A stretch of DNA of 64,000 nt from an uncultured Ruminococcus sp. (GCA_945868475.1 CAMBLM010000013.1:1-64000), one strand, 5' to 3'; positions 1 to 8,788 are shown, numbered from the stretch's first letter. Made by a program: numbers and translations. Notes: generated from the letters alone by a model not told the origin.

Positions 1-31
1 AATGGCTTCCCTGCGTAGTTTTGGCTATTTC

Positions 32-1033
32 TTAAGCCTTCATAGCTTCCTCGACAGCAACCGCACAAGCAACAGTAGCACCAACCATAGGATTGTTGCC
101 CATGCCGATAAGACCCATCATCTCAACGTGAGCAGGAACGGATGAAGAACCTGCGAACTGAGCGTCGGAGTGCATACGTCCCATTGTATCTGTCATACCA
201 TAGGAAGCAGGGCCTGCTGCCATGTTGTCAGGGTGAAGTGTACGTCCTGTGCCGCCGCCTGATGCAACGGAGAAGTACTTCTTGCCCTTTTCAACACATT
301 CCTTCTTGTATGTGCCTGCAACAGGATGCTGGAAACGTGTTGGGTTGGTGGAGTTACCTGTGATGGAAACGTCAACGCCTTCCTTCCACATGATAGCAAC
401 GCCTTCTGTTACGTCGTTAGCGCCGTAGCAGTTAACCTTTGCACGGAGTCCATCGGAGTAAGCCTTGCGGAATACTTCCTTAACTTCGCCTGTGTAGTAA
501 TCCATCTCTGTTTCAATGTATGTAAAGCCATTGATACGAGCGATGATCTGTGCAGCATCCTTGCCAAGACCGTTAAGGATAACTCTAAGAGGCTTTTTAC
601 GAACCTTGTTAGCCTTCTCAGCGATACCGATAGCACCTTCAGCAGCAGCGAAGGATTCGTGACCTGCGAGAAATGCGAAACATTCTGTATCTTCTTCAAG
701 AAGCATCTTGCCGAGGTTGCCGTGGCCAAGACCAACCTTACGCTGGTCAGCAACAGAACCGGGGATGCAGAAAGACTGAAGGCCTTCGCCGATTGCAGCA
801 GCAGCATCAGCAGCTCTTGTGCAGCCCTTCTTGATTGCGATAGCGCAGCCTACTGTGTAAGCCCACTTTGCATTTTCAAAACAGATAGGCTGAATGCCTT
901 CTGTGATCTTATATGGATCGAAGCCCTTTGCCTTGCAGATATCTGCACACTCTTCGATAGAGTTGATACCGTATTTTTTGAGAACGTCAAGAATCTGCTT
1001 TTCTCTTCTCTCGTATGATTCAAATAAAGCCAT
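32..1033 (-). CDS. GGGtGRT family protein
   Basis: This 333-residue soluble protein carries the family-naming string GGGTGRT (in VASGGGTGRTLHPD), which identifies the GGGtGRT family (PF14057), conserved in Clostridia but without an established biochemical function. Further Gly/His-rich segments (GLGHGNLGKML, AGHESFAAAEG, MIGNNP-like MGLIGMGNNP) suggest a ligand- or cofactor-binding core. The start ATG has AAGGAGG eight bases upstream. It lies 14 bases downstream of the NifU-like gene in the same transcript; this pairing is typical of the family and suggests a joint role connected to iron-sulfur chemistry, which is inference. No signal peptide or membrane segment is visible. Confidence 0.88.
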   Translation of the reverse strand: MALFESYERREKQILDVLKKYGINSIEECADICKAKGFDPYKITEGIQPICFENAKWAYTVGCAIAIKKGCTRAADAAAAIGEGLQSFCIPGSVADQRKVGLGHGNLGKMLLEEDTECFAFLAGHESFAAAEGAIGIAEKANKVRKKPLRVILNGLGKDAAQIIARINGFTYIETEMDYYTGEVKEVFRKAYSDGLRAKVNCYGANDVTEGVAIMWKEGVDVSITGNSTNPTRFQHPVAGTYKKECVEKGKKYFSVASGGGTGRTLHPDNMAAGPASYGMTDTMGRMHSDAQFAGSSSVPAHVEMMGLIGMGNNPMVGATVACAVAVEEAMKA

Positions 1034-1047
1034 CGTTGTAATCCTCC

Positions 1048-1740
1048 TTATTCTTTTCTGGGGTCGATGATCTTAACAGCGTCAGCAACTCTGCCGTACT
1101 GACCCTGAGCCTTTTCGTAAGCTGTCTGAACGTCGTCGCCCTTCTTGATGAAGTCCATCATCTTACCGAAGTTGATGAACTTGTAGCCGATGATCTCATC
1201 ATCTGCATCAAGAGCAATGCCTGTAACATAACCGTCGGTCATTTCGAGGTAACGAGGACCCTTCTTGAGAGTACCGTACATTGTGCCGACCTGTGAACGA
1301 AGTCCCTTACCAAGATCTTCGAGTCCTGCGCCGATTGCAAGTCCGTCTTCGGAGAAAGCAGACTGTGAACGACCGTAAACGATCTGGAGGAAGAGCTCTC
1401 TCATAGCGGTGTTGATAGCATCGCAAACGAGGTCTGTGTTAAGAGCTTCGAGAATTGTTCTGCCTGGGAGGATCTCTGCTGCCATAGCTGCGGAGTGTGT
1501 CATACCGGAGCAGCCGATAGTTTCAACGAGGGCTTCCTGGATAACGCCTTCCTTGATGTTGAGGGAAAGCTTGCAAGTACCCTGCTGAGGAGCGCACCAG
1601 CCGATACCGTGAGTAAAGCCGGAAATGTCCTTGACATCCTTAGCCTTGACCCATTTTGCTTCTTCGGGGATAGGTGCACAGCCGTGTGCTACGCCCTGCT
1701 TGACGCTGCACATAGTTTCAACTTCATGAGTATAATTCAT
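1048..1740 (-). CDS. NifU-like iron-sulfur scaffold-type protein
   Basis: This 230-residue protein resembles the NifU/IscU N-terminal scaffold fold: a conserved cysteine sits in ETIGCSGMTHSAAMAAE and other cysteines occur at CSVKQ, GCAP and CAPQQGTC. It is longer than a plain IscU (about 130 residues) and has a C-terminal extension after residue 150. The gene starts at an ATG preceded by AAAGGAG and is first in a two-gene operon with the GGGtGRT gene. No cysteine desulfurase or SUF gene is in view, so it is probably a dedicated partner of its neighbour rather than the general scaffold; that last point is inference. Confidence 0.82.
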   Translation of the reverse strand: MNYTHEVETMCSVKQGVAHGCAPIPEEAKWVKAKDVKDISGFTHGIGWCAPQQGTCKLSLNIKEGVIQEALVETIGCSGMTHSAAMAAEILPGRTILEALNTDLVCDAINTAMRELFLQIVYGRSQSAFSEDGLAIGAGLEDLGKGLRSQVGTMYGTLKKGPRYLEMTDGYVTGIALDADDEIIGYKFINFGKMMDFIKKGDDVQTAYEKAQGQYGRVADAVKIIDPRKE

Positions 1741-1794
1741 ACTATGACTCCTTTCGTTATTAACGGCAAATAAATGCCATCTGCATACTCGTTA

Positions 1795-1823
1795 ATTATA
1801 TAACATTTTTCGTCCAAAATCAA
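1795..1823 (-). promoter_or_regulatory. Promoter for the NifU-like/GGGtGRT operon
   Basis: On the minus strand TTGATT is followed after exactly 17 bases by TATAAT. It sits about 55 bases upstream of the NifU-like start codon and fits a housekeeping sigma-A promoter. Confidence 0.7.
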
Positions 1824-1872
1824 GAGTTTTTTTTATTTTTTACAAAATATCGGATTTTGCCCGAAACGGCGG

Positions 1873-3429
1873 TCAGTCCTGCTCTTTTCCGTCGTTTTCA
1901 TCCGGCTTCTCCCCTGCAAGGCAAGCCTTTTTGTAGCTAAGCGGACTTACGCCCACATATTTTTTGAATTTGTTGTGGAAATAGTTGATGTTTGTATAGC
2001 CGACCCTCTCGGCGACCTCATAGACCTTGTATTCGTCCTCCGCAAGAAGCCTTTTGGCCTCGGTGATGCGTATTTTATCAAGGTAATTGTTGAAGTTGTC
2101 GCCCATATATTGGTGAAAGACCTTGCCGAGATATGCACTGTTGTAGCCGAATATGTTCGCGAGCATCTCAAGGCGAAGCTCCTGATTGTAGTTCGCATGT
2201 ATGTACTGAACTACGCGCTCCATCGTGCTTTTGGTCGTCCTGCCGTAAACACTGTCGGAGAATTCGGTGAACTCTTTCTTCATCAGCTCGATTATGTCGT
2301 GCAGACTGCCGAGCGAACCTATCTGACTGACGATATAATCGTCCTTGAACGGCTCCGCCTTTTTTTCGCCGACGCTTTTTATGATAAGATTCTTCGTGTT
2401 GAGTACGGTCGTGATGCAGATCACGCGGATCTTCTCGGGAGTGAAGCTGTTCCTGCAAAGTGACTCCTGAAAGCGCGCAAAGCATCCCTCCAGACGTTCC
2501 TTGTCGTTGATCTCCATAAACGGGAAGAACTGCGCAGCTATCGTTTCGGGTGCAGGAATATCTTCATCATTCCGACTGCGTATCTTTTCGACGGAGATAA
2601 CACCATAGTGAAGATAGAGGAAACGGTTATTGTATATCTCGTTCGCCGAACGGTAGGAAGCCGATATTTCCTTCGCTGAACGAACAGACTCGCCTATCGC
2701 TGCGAATATCATTCCGCGGTAGTCAAAGTTCAGCCTGCTCATAAATTCCTGTATGCGTTCATCGGGACTGTCCTTGAAAATAACGGCAAGCATGCCGTTG
2801 AGGTCGATGGGAACTGCGTCAACGTTCTCCATTTCGGAAAGCCTGCTGCGGATCTTGTCAAGAATGAACTGGCGCGATTCAAAGCTGTTTTTTTCGGTCG
2901 CACTAATAAGAACAACGTTAAATTTCCGTCCGCCGCTGTATTCTTTCAGGGCACTGTTGTCCGGATCCGCCGCTCCGCCGATAAGAAGCTCCTTGATAGC
3001 ATTTTCGTTGAGAAATTCACTGCCCTTCTGGAGCTGCAGACTGCTCTCCTTTTCCGCTTTTATCTCGGACACGAGCACTTTCAGACATTCTATAAGCTCA
3101 TCTTCATCAACGGGTTTGAGAATGAACCTCTTTACGCCGAGCGACATAGCTTCCTTTGCATAAGCAAAATCGGAATACCCCGAAAGTATCACGGCTTTTC
3201 CCTTGAAGCCGTTCTTTATCGCAGCATCGATCATCTGTATCCCCGTCATTCCCGGCATCTTCACATCGGCAATAACTATATCGGGATCGTGTATAAGTAT
3301 TTTGTTAAGTCCGTCGTCGCCGTCCTCGCCCTCGTCTATAACTTCGAGTCCGAGTTCGTCCCACGGTATCATCATCTTTACGCCAAGGCGCACGTTCGGT
3401 TCGTCATCAACCAACAGAACTTTAAGCAA
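1873..3429 (-). CDS. YesN-like AraC-family response regulator
   Basis: This 518-residue regulator begins with a receiver domain (residues 1-120: acidic pocket VDDEP, phospho-acceptor Asp55 in IADVKMPG, conserved Ser83 and Lys105 in ILKPVD). A middle region of about 270 residues resembles the spacer of YesN-type regulators, and a C-terminal AraC double helix-turn-helix follows (about 405-505, with ...AERVGYTNINYFHNKFKKYVG as its second half). The start appears to be TTG, nine bases after GGAGG. It is the presumed partner of the YesM-like kinase encoded just upstream; between them lies the GH5 gene, a likely target. Such pairs usually control carbohydrate uptake and degradation. It also has its own promoter. 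Confidence 0.92.
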   Translation of the reverse strand: MLKVLLVDDEPNVRLGVKMMIPWDELGLEVIDEGEDGDDGLNKILIHDPDIVIADVKMPGMTGIQMIDAAIKNGFKGKAVILSGYSDFAYAKEAMSLGVKRFILKPVDEDELIECLKVLVSEIKAEKESSLQLQKGSEFLNENAIKELLIGGAADPDNSALKEYSGGRKFNVVLISATEKNSFESRQFILDKIRSRLSEMENVDAVPIDLNGMLAVIFKDSPDERIQEFMSRLNFDYRGMIFAAIGESVRSAKEISASYRSANEIYNNRFLYLHYGVISVEKIRSRNDEDIPAPETIAAQFFPFMEINDKERLEGCFARFQESLCRNSFTPEKIRVICITTVLNTKNLIIKSVGEKKAEPFKDDYIVSQIGSLGSLHDIIELMKKEFTEFSDSVYGRTTKSTMERVVQYIHANYNQELRLEMLANIFGYNSAYLGKVFHQYMGDNFNNYLDKIRITEAKRLLAEDEYKVYEVAERVGYTNINYFHNKFKKYVGVSPLSYKKACLAGEKPDENDGKEQD

Positions 3430-3474
3430 ATCACCCGACCTCCTTTTTTATGCGTTTGACCGCTCTTTTATACA

Positions 3475-3503
3475 ATTATATCTTATTTTGTCACATTTAT
3501 CAA
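3475..3503 (-). promoter_or_regulatory. Promoter for the response regulator gene
   Basis: TTGATA and TATAAT on the minus strand are separated by 17 bases, about 45 bases upstream of the regulator start, inside the 125-base gap after the GH5 gene. The regulator can therefore be made independently of the kinase and the glycosidase. A small dyad (GATAAAT/ATTTATC, near 3532-3556) overlaps the end of the GH5 gene. Confidence 0.65.
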
Positions 3504-3554
3504 TGTTTTTCATAAAATTTTCATATTTTGATGATAAATATATAAAATTTATCA

Positions 3555-5210
3555 TTATTTTTTGAGCATTTCTTTGAAAAGTTCGGCAAGTTCCTTATTT
3601 TTTCCTATCGGGTATTTGTCATAAAGTCCGAATGAATATTCATTGTAAGCGTGATAGTCAAAGCCGATATCGTACTTTTCGCAAAGGCTTATCATATCCC
3701 TTACCCAGCCGACACCGTTTCTTCCCTGCTCGAATCCCTCCGAGATAACGCCGAATTCACCGAGATAAAGCGGTGCATTTTTCTTTTCGGAAAAGTCTGC
3801 ATACTTCTTTATGCCGGCTTCAAGGAAATCTTTGTTAAAGCTGTAAACATTATCGCTCAGCGAAAGGTCCATTCTTATCTCGGGAGTGGACTTATCCGAT
3901 TTTATATATCCCGAAACAGTATATCTGTAACCTTTTTTCATTTCATATCGTCCGAAATTCTGAACATACATCTCGGTCGAACCCGATATTTTCAAACAGC
4001 CTTTTTTCCTGCGGCCATCATCGGCACATAATTCACTTTTGCCGCTTCCGTCCGAGCTCCATGCACTGCCCGAAAGTGTACCGTCGGTGAAATCAGCCGA
4101 GAAAATCACCCTTCTCTTTCCGCTCGGCGAAATCTCCGTAAAAACGATATCATCAAAAAAAACTGTGCCGTTTTCGCCCAAATACGATGCGGAAAAAGCA
4201 AGCTGCACAATGTTCGCCTTTGACGATAGCGAAGCATATCCGCTTTCAAAATATGCCCAGCCATTCTGACCGCCGCCCGTCTTTTTCGCAGACACACAAT
4301 CGACCCAGCCGTTCTTTACATTCTCACCAACGACCTCCTCCGAGGGATAGTTCATCGTCTTGCCGAGCGTTCCTGCCCATTCGGTATTCTGATGCGTGAA
4401 GAAAAATGTATCATAATCGTGAAATTCATACACAATGTTGCTGTCATCTATGTTCGCAAAGCAATTATCGGGGTTGAAAATATCATAAACTCTCTCCCCG
4501 TCCGATCTTACAGCAGAGCCTATCCCCTCAATGAATATGACCTGATACGGCGAAACTTTTCGTATCTCCTTTGCCATTCTGTTCATAAGAGAATCATACT
4601 GTTCAAACGTCCTCTCAAATGTTTCCTGCATAGGAACAACGGGTTCGTTCACAAGTCCGTAGCCGATTATCGTCGGCTCTTTCGCATAGTGCTTTGCAAT
4701 GGCTTTCCACAGAGCCGTAAGCCTGTCACGGTCGCTCTTATCCGTCCAAAGCTCCGTGCCGTTTTCTCCCGATTGATATCCGCCCTGCGGAACGTGCATA
4801 TTGAGTATCAGCTTTATGCCGTATTTCTTTGCCCATTTTATGTTTGTGTCTATCCACTCAAAGCCTGATTTTTTGTAGTGATAAGGGTTCTTGTCGTCCT
4901 CGAAGATACCATAGTTGAGGTAAAATCTCACGCAGTTGAAGCCCATATCCGCAATATCCTTGTACGCCTTTTCATCGTGGTGTGAAGTGTCGGGAACGGA
5001 CGGGTTATCCCACACGCTGTTTCCGAATGCAATGCCCTTTATGTGAAATTCGTTTCCGTCCTCACCGATGATCTTTGTGCCGTCTGCGTGAACGAAATCC
5101 TCAGCCGTGTATTTCTTCGCTTTCTGTGCCGAAGCAAAGCCTGCTGATGATATCATCATCACAGCCGCCGAAACTACAGCCGCTGTTCTCAATAAAAGCT
5201 TTTTTATCAT
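3555..5210 (-). CDS. Secreted GH5 glycosidase with inserted binding-like domain
   Basis: This 551-residue enzyme has a signal peptide (1-28, ending ASA). The GH5 barrel is recognised from RFYLNYG (about 96), the acid/base glutamate E189 in LVNEP, H264/Y266 in EFHDYDTF, and the nucleophile E485 in YLGEFGV. Between barrel strands 6 and 7 lies about 180 extra residues (about 275-455) rich in beta-type sequence (FFDDIVFTEI, YTVSGYIKSD), resembling a CBM4/9-type sandwich. It has no dockerin or anchor, so it should be a free secreted beta-glucanase or mannanase; the substrate is not decided by sequence. Its ATG overlaps the kinase stop by four bases (ATGA), indicating translational coupling. Confidence 0.88.
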   Translation of the reverse strand: MIKKLLLRTAAVVSAAVMMISSAGFASAQKAKKYTAEDFVHADGTKIIGEDGNEFHIKGIAFGNSVWDNPSVPDTSHHDEKAYKDIADMGFNCVRFYLNYGIFEDDKNPYHYKKSGFEWIDTNIKWAKKYGIKLILNMHVPQGGYQSGENGTELWTDKSDRDRLTALWKAIAKHYAKEPTIIGYGLVNEPVVPMQETFERTFEQYDSLMNRMAKEIRKVSPYQVIFIEGIGSAVRSDGERVYDIFNPDNCFANIDDSNIVYEFHDYDTFFFTHQNTEWAGTLGKTMNYPSEEVVGENVKNGWVDCVSAKKTGGGQNGWAYFESGYASLSSKANIVQLAFSASYLGENGTVFFDDIVFTEISPSGKRRVIFSADFTDGTLSGSAWSSDGSGKSELCADDGRRKKGCLKISGSTEMYVQNFGRYEMKKGYRYTVSGYIKSDKSTPEIRMDLSLSDNVYSFNKDFLEAGIKKYADFSEKKNAPLYLGEFGVISEGFEQGRNGVGWVRDMISLCEKYDIGFDYHAYNEYSFGLYDKYPIGKNKELAELFKEMLKK

Positions 5211-6994
5211 TGATTTTTCACCTCTTTCGGCAGGGTTATCCTTACCCTTGTGCCCTTGCCTGTCTTACTGCTGAAAGAAAGACCGTATTCCTCGCCGTGG
5301 AACATCTTTATTCGCTTGTTCACATTTGTCAGACCGATGCTCTTTCCCGAAGATGTGTCGTTTTCTTCAAGCTTCCACCTCAGTTCGGACATTTTGTCAT
5401 CGGGTATGCCCTGACCGTTGTCCTCGACCTCGATAATTACATTTTCGTCCGAATATCTTATGCTCACGGTTATCTTTCCGTTGCTCTTGCTGCTTTCAAT
5501 ACCGTGAACGAATGCATTTTCAACGATAGGCTGTATAATGAGCGGCAGTATCGGGTACTTTCCGTCAATTTCGTTGTCGATCGAATACGAGATCCTGTCG
5601 CCGAAGCGTGCTGCCTGCAATTCAAGATAGCTTTTCGTGAATTCAAGCTCCGATTCAAGCGTCACCATGCTGTTTTTGACTTCAAGGCAGCGGCGCATAA
5701 ACTTTCCGAGCTTTTTAACAAGGTCGGCAGTTTCCTTGTCATTGTTCACATAAGCTTTCATTCGTATCGTTTCGAGCGTATTGTAAAGGAAATGCGGATT
5801 TATCTGGCTCGCAAGGGTCTTGAACTCGGCTTCGACCTGATTCAGGCGGAACGTTTCCGTCTGTATCTTCGCTTCATAAGCTTCGTTCATAAGCTCCTGC
5901 ATACTCTTTACCATTACCTGCAAATCGTTGTAAAGCTCATTTATCTCGTCATCGCCGCTGATCTGCTCGTTAAGGTCAAAGTCACCGACCGTCACCCTGT
6001 GCATCTGATCGCGCAGAAATCCGATCCTTCGCACAAAATACGATGTAAAAAGTATCGCGATAAGCACTGACAGCAGGAAGCATGAGGTTATGTAGAAAAC
6101 ATATCCGAACGAAAGCTCCTTTGTCGCACCCGTTACGATAGCATAAGGCTTAACAAGATATATCTGAAAAAAGTTGCCCGTATGATTGTAGTTGAAGTTG
6201 GTCGCAACTGTGTAGCCCTTGTCGGTGAGCGGAGATTTTCCCGTAAGCTCAACAGGGTCTTTCTCCACGCCGTCAAGCTCGAAGTCGGGCGTCGTGAATA
6301 CTTTGCCGAGGTCGTATTCGGGCATATTGCTGTAAAAGACCATTCCGTTCTGTACGGCGAAGATAACGTTGAATACTTCGTCCTCCATCAGCGTTTCTAT
6401 CCAGTCCTGATTGATGTAAACGACCATAACGCCAAGGCTCTTGCCCTCTTTCGACTTTATCTGACGGACATAGCTCAGATAGCATTTTGAATCGGAGGGG
6501 TTTTTCAGCACTCTCCATATCGGCGCAGAAGTCGCCAGAGCTTCGCTGAACCAGTTTGAATTCTTTATCTGATCCGTTATCCGCTGAAAAGAGAGATTAT
6601 AGAGAAATCCGTTCGGTTCTTCACCCATATCAACATAAAAAGTTATATCCGATATCTGCGAATAAGCATTTCTGTAGCTTGATACAACAGGGTGCGAAGC
6701 GTAAAAATCAAGACATTCATCGTGGGTGAGTCCGCTGTTGAGAAGATAGCTTATATTCTCATCATTATAGATCGTGTCCGCCGCCGCAGAAGTCGTGAAA
6801 AGCGTGTCCGTAAGCCTTATTTTAAGGTTGTCGGCGTCCTTGTAAGCCTCCTTGACAGTGCTTTCCTGCAAAACGCCTATCGTGTTCATAATGAGGTAAA
6901 TTCCTGCCGCAAAAACGGGGACGATAACCGCAATGAACATCACGATAAGCTTCGTGCGGATATTCGTGTTGAGCAGTTTGTTTATCAGCTTCAT
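5207..6994 (-). CDS. YesM-like membrane sensor histidine kinase
   Basis: This 595-residue kinase has an N-terminal membrane helix (about 17-38), an extracytoplasmic dCache-like sensor (about 40-290), a second helix (about 295-320), a HAMP region and a HisKA_7TM/His_kinase domain. The phospho-acceptor is His401 in QINPHFLYNTLE. The ATPase has the N-box (QPIVENAFVHG) and G-box (VEDNGQGIPDD). It lies 13 bases downstream of deoC and is coupled to the GH5 gene. It is the likely partner of the YesN-like regulator at 1873-3429; such systems sense sugars or glycans outside the cell. Confidence 0.92.
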   Translation of the reverse strand: MKLINKLLNTNIRTKLIVMFIAVIVPVFAAGIYLIMNTIGVLQESTVKEAYKDADNLKIRLTDTLFTTSAAADTIYNDENISYLLNSGLTHDECLDFYASHPVVSSYRNAYSQISDITFYVDMGEEPNGFLYNLSFQRITDQIKNSNWFSEALATSAPIWRVLKNPSDSKCYLSYVRQIKSKEGKSLGVMVVYINQDWIETLMEDEVFNVIFAVQNGMVFYSNMPEYDLGKVFTTPDFELDGVEKDPVELTGKSPLTDKGYTVATNFNYNHTGNFFQIYLVKPYAIVTGATKELSFGYVFYITSCFLLSVLIAILFTSYFVRRIGFLRDQMHRVTVGDFDLNEQISGDDEINELYNDLQVMVKSMQELMNEAYEAKIQTETFRLNQVEAEFKTLASQINPHFLYNTLETIRMKAYVNNDKETADLVKKLGKFMRRCLEVKNSMVTLESELEFTKSYLELQAARFGDRISYSIDNEIDGKYPILPLIIQPIVENAFVHGIESSKSNGKITVSIRYSDENVIIEVEDNGQGIPDDKMSELRWKLEENDTSSGKSIGLTNVNKRIKMFHGEEYGLSFSSKTGKGTRVRITLPKEVKNQ

Positions 6995-7007
6995 ACCGTT
7001 TCCCTGC

Positions 7008-7661
7008 TCAGTTTTCCTCGGACAGTATCTTCACCGCCGAGCTTGTTCCTATCCTTTCGCAGCCCTCGTTCAGAAATGCTTCAAGGTCAGCCTTTGTCTT
7101 TACGCCGCCTGCCGCTTTCATCCTGACATTTTCGCCGATGTGCTTCTTGAAAAGCCTGATATCGTCAAGCTTTGCGCCGTCCGTGCCGAAGCCTGTGGAA
7201 GTCTTTATGTAGTCTGCGCCTGCATTTGTCACACAGTCGCAGAGCGCAATTTTCTCTATCTTTTCAAGGTAGCAGGTTTCAATGATAACTTTGAGTATCT
7301 TATCTCCGCAGACCTTTTTCAAAGCGGCGATCTCAGCCGTCACCTTATCAAATCTGCCCATCTTCACATCACCGAGGTTTACGACCATATCAAGCTCGTC
7401 TGCGCCGTCAGCGATCGCGCACTGCGCTTCAAACACCTTTACAGCAGTGGTGTTGTAGCCGAGAGGAAAGCCTATCACCGTGCATATATTGAGCTTTTCG
7501 CCGAATTTCTTTCTTGCATAGGCGATAAAGCTCGGCGGTATGCATACGGAAGCCGTGTTAAGCCTAAGCGCTTCTTCACAAAGCTTGTCAATATCAGCCT
7601 CGGTCGAAACTGCTTTGAGCATCGTGTGGTCGATGTGTGGATATATCTGTTCTTTTTCCAT
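7008..7661 (-). CDS. deoC: Deoxyribose-phosphate aldolase
   Basis: DeoC cleaves 2-deoxyribose-5-phosphate to glyceraldehyde-3-phosphate and acetaldehyde in deoxynucleoside salvage. At 217 residues the length is normal for the short form. The Schiff-base lysine is K153 in DYIKTSTGFG; Asp91 in ADELDMVVN and the lysine-containing strand KVIIETCYL are also present. The start ATG follows AAAGGAAG. It starts two bases after the DUF2461 gene and ends 13 bases before the kinase gene, so it is co-transcribed with a sensing operon, with no other nucleoside genes nearby. Confidence 0.95.
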   Translation of the reverse strand: MEKEQIYPHIDHTMLKAVSTEADIDKLCEEALRLNTASVCIPPSFIAYARKKFGEKLNICTVIGFPLGYNTTAVKVFEAQCAIADGADELDMVVNLGDVKMGRFDKVTAEIAALKKVCGDKILKVIIETCYLEKIEKIALCDCVTNAGADYIKTSTGFGTDGAKLDDIRLFKKHIGENVRMKAAGGVKTKADLEAFLNEGCERIGTSSAVKILSEEN

Positions 7662-7663
7662 TG

Positions 7664-8338
7664 TCAGTCTTCCTTTCGTGAGTCTATCTCCGCTTTGAGC
7701 AGGAGTTCATAAACGGGTGCGAGCTTCTCAAATTCGCCGATGAGGAACGGTATGAGCTTATCGCTGAAAAGCAGGTCGTAATCGTGGCTCAGAGCGTTGA
7801 CGGATATGCTCTTTCGGTTGAGCCAGTTCTGCTTTTCCTCGCTCTCATCGGGAAAGCGGTTCTTCTTGTAAATGTCGCCGTCAAGCGAAAATTCGGGCGA
7901 AGCTTTCAGCATCTTTGCGGCGGCTTTGTAGCTTTTGTCGTCATTTTTTATAAGCTCGCGCAGGCTTTCCATAACAGCCGTGGGTGCTTGGTAGTAGCCA
8001 ACGCCATAGGAGAATCCCGTCTGCTCGATGCAGAAATAAAACGACAGCGCATTTCCGAGCCTTTCACGCGGTCTGCTCACGGCTATCCAGATATGGTCGC
8101 GGAAAAGCGACTTGTCTTTTGTGAAGCGTGTGTCACGGCGAACTCTCGAAACGCATTTCGGCGAGCAGACAAGCTGACTGTCGATCTTTTCAAAAGTCGG
8201 CGCAAGCCCTGCGGCTATCTCCGCAAACGGCTCGGTTATGACTTTTTTGTATATCGGCTTCTGCTCCTCATAATATTCCCTGCTGTCGCGCAGTTTGAGT
8301 TCAAAGAGGATATCGATAGATTTTCTTGAAAAATTCAT
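7664..8338 (-). CDS. DUF2461 family protein
   Basis: This protein of about 224 residues matches the DUF2461 (TIGR02453) family: an N-terminal FSRKSIDILFELK segment, then RVRRDTRFTKDKSLFRDHIWI and FYFCIEQTGFSYGVGYY, the family's conserved core. The function is unknown. The start is placed at the ATG of MNFSRKS because AAAGGAAC lies six bases upstream; an ATG 36 bases earlier lacks such a site. It is the first gene of the run with deoC and the YesM/GH5/YesN genes. Confidence 0.82.
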   Translation of the reverse strand: MNFSRKSIDILFELKLRDSREYYEEQKPIYKKVITEPFAEIAAGLAPTFEKIDSQLVCSPKCVSRVRRDTRFTKDKSLFRDHIWIAVSRPRERLGNALSFYFCIEQTGFSYGVGYYQAPTAVMESLRELIKNDDKSYKAAAKMLKASPEFSLDGDIYKKNRFPDESEEKQNWLNRKSISVNALSHDYDLLFSDKLIPFLIGEFEKLAPVYELLLKAEIDSRKED

Positions 8339-8372
8339 TTTGTTCCTTTCTTTTTTGAAAAAGACCATATTC

Positions 8373-8448
8373 ATGTTCTGTAGGGTCAGATTTTCCCGAC
8401 CGTTAAAATATAAAGCGAAACGTGAAACCCGTCCTACAGAATCGACAT
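8373..8448. repeat. Imperfect palindromic element with TTCTGTAGG ends
   Basis: Inverted ends TTCTGTAGG and CCTACAGAA flank about 45 bases upstream of the DUF2461 gene. The ends resemble the TGTAGGGG...CCCCTACA palindrome at 23519-23547, so this may be a degenerate copy of the same small repeat. Confidence 0.45.
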
Positions 8449-8460
8449 GTTTGGATAAAC

Positions 8461-8497
8461 AAAAAATCCGTTTCTTTAAACAAGAAACGGATTTTTC
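8461..8497 (-). terminator. Intrinsic terminator after the tRNA-Gln pair
   Basis: A perfect stem (AATCCGTTTCTT / AAGAAACGGATT) with a five-base loop is followed by a T run on the minus strand, immediately after the tRNA genes. Confidence 0.8.
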
Positions 8498-8500
8498 TAC

Positions 8501-8576
8501 TGGTTGGGGTGCAGGGATTTGAACCCCGGAAATGCCTGAGTCAGAGTCAGGTGCCTTACCGCTTGGCTACACCCCA
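8501..8576 (-). tRNA. tRNA-Gln (CTG anticodon)
   Basis: A full cloverleaf folds: acceptor TGGGGTG/CACCCCA with discriminator A and encoded CCA, anticodon stem CCTGA/TCAGG with loop CTCTGAC giving anticodon CTG (reads CAG, Gln), and T-arm CGGGG-TTCAAAT-CCCTG. It lies 48 bases downstream of the second tRNA-Gln. Confidence 0.95.
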
Positions 8577-8624
8577 GTATAAGTCGCCGATCAAAAAAGG
8601 CGATGCATTAACGGCAACTTACTT

Positions 8625-8701
8625 TGGTTGGGATAGTTGGATTTGAACCAACGAAATGACGGAGTCAAAGTCCGTTGCCTTAGCCGCTTGGCTATATCCC
8701 A
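8625..8701 (-). tRNA. tRNA-Gln (TTG anticodon)
   Basis: The cloverleaf has acceptor TGGGATA/TATCCCA, encoded CCA, anticodon stem ACGGA/TCCGT and loop CTTTGAC, giving anticodon TTG (reads CAA, Gln). It is the first of the two Gln tRNAs in the transcript; together they cover both glutamine codons. Confidence 0.95.
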
Positions 8702-8753
8702 TTGAACTTTTTAATGAGGAAATAATCAAGCTCATCGTCAAACGACAGTAGTT

Positions 8754-8782
8754 ATTATAGCATGTCCATTCCTGTTTGGCAA
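8754..8782 (-). promoter_or_regulatory. Promoter of the tRNA-Gln operon
   Basis: TTGCCA and TATAAT with a 17-base spacer lie on the minus strand about 50 bases before the first tRNA. Confidence 0.75.
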
Positions 8783-8788
8783 TAGTTT

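Noticed and set aside
326..1018. Long open frame opposite the GGGtGRT gene
   Set aside because: It mirrors the coding frame of a conserved gene, has no ribosome site and encodes no recognisable domain.
3555..5210. Cellulosomal enzymes (also the GH44 at 38603-40648)
   Set aside because: Neither protein has a dockerin repeat; one is free and the other ends in a membrane helix.
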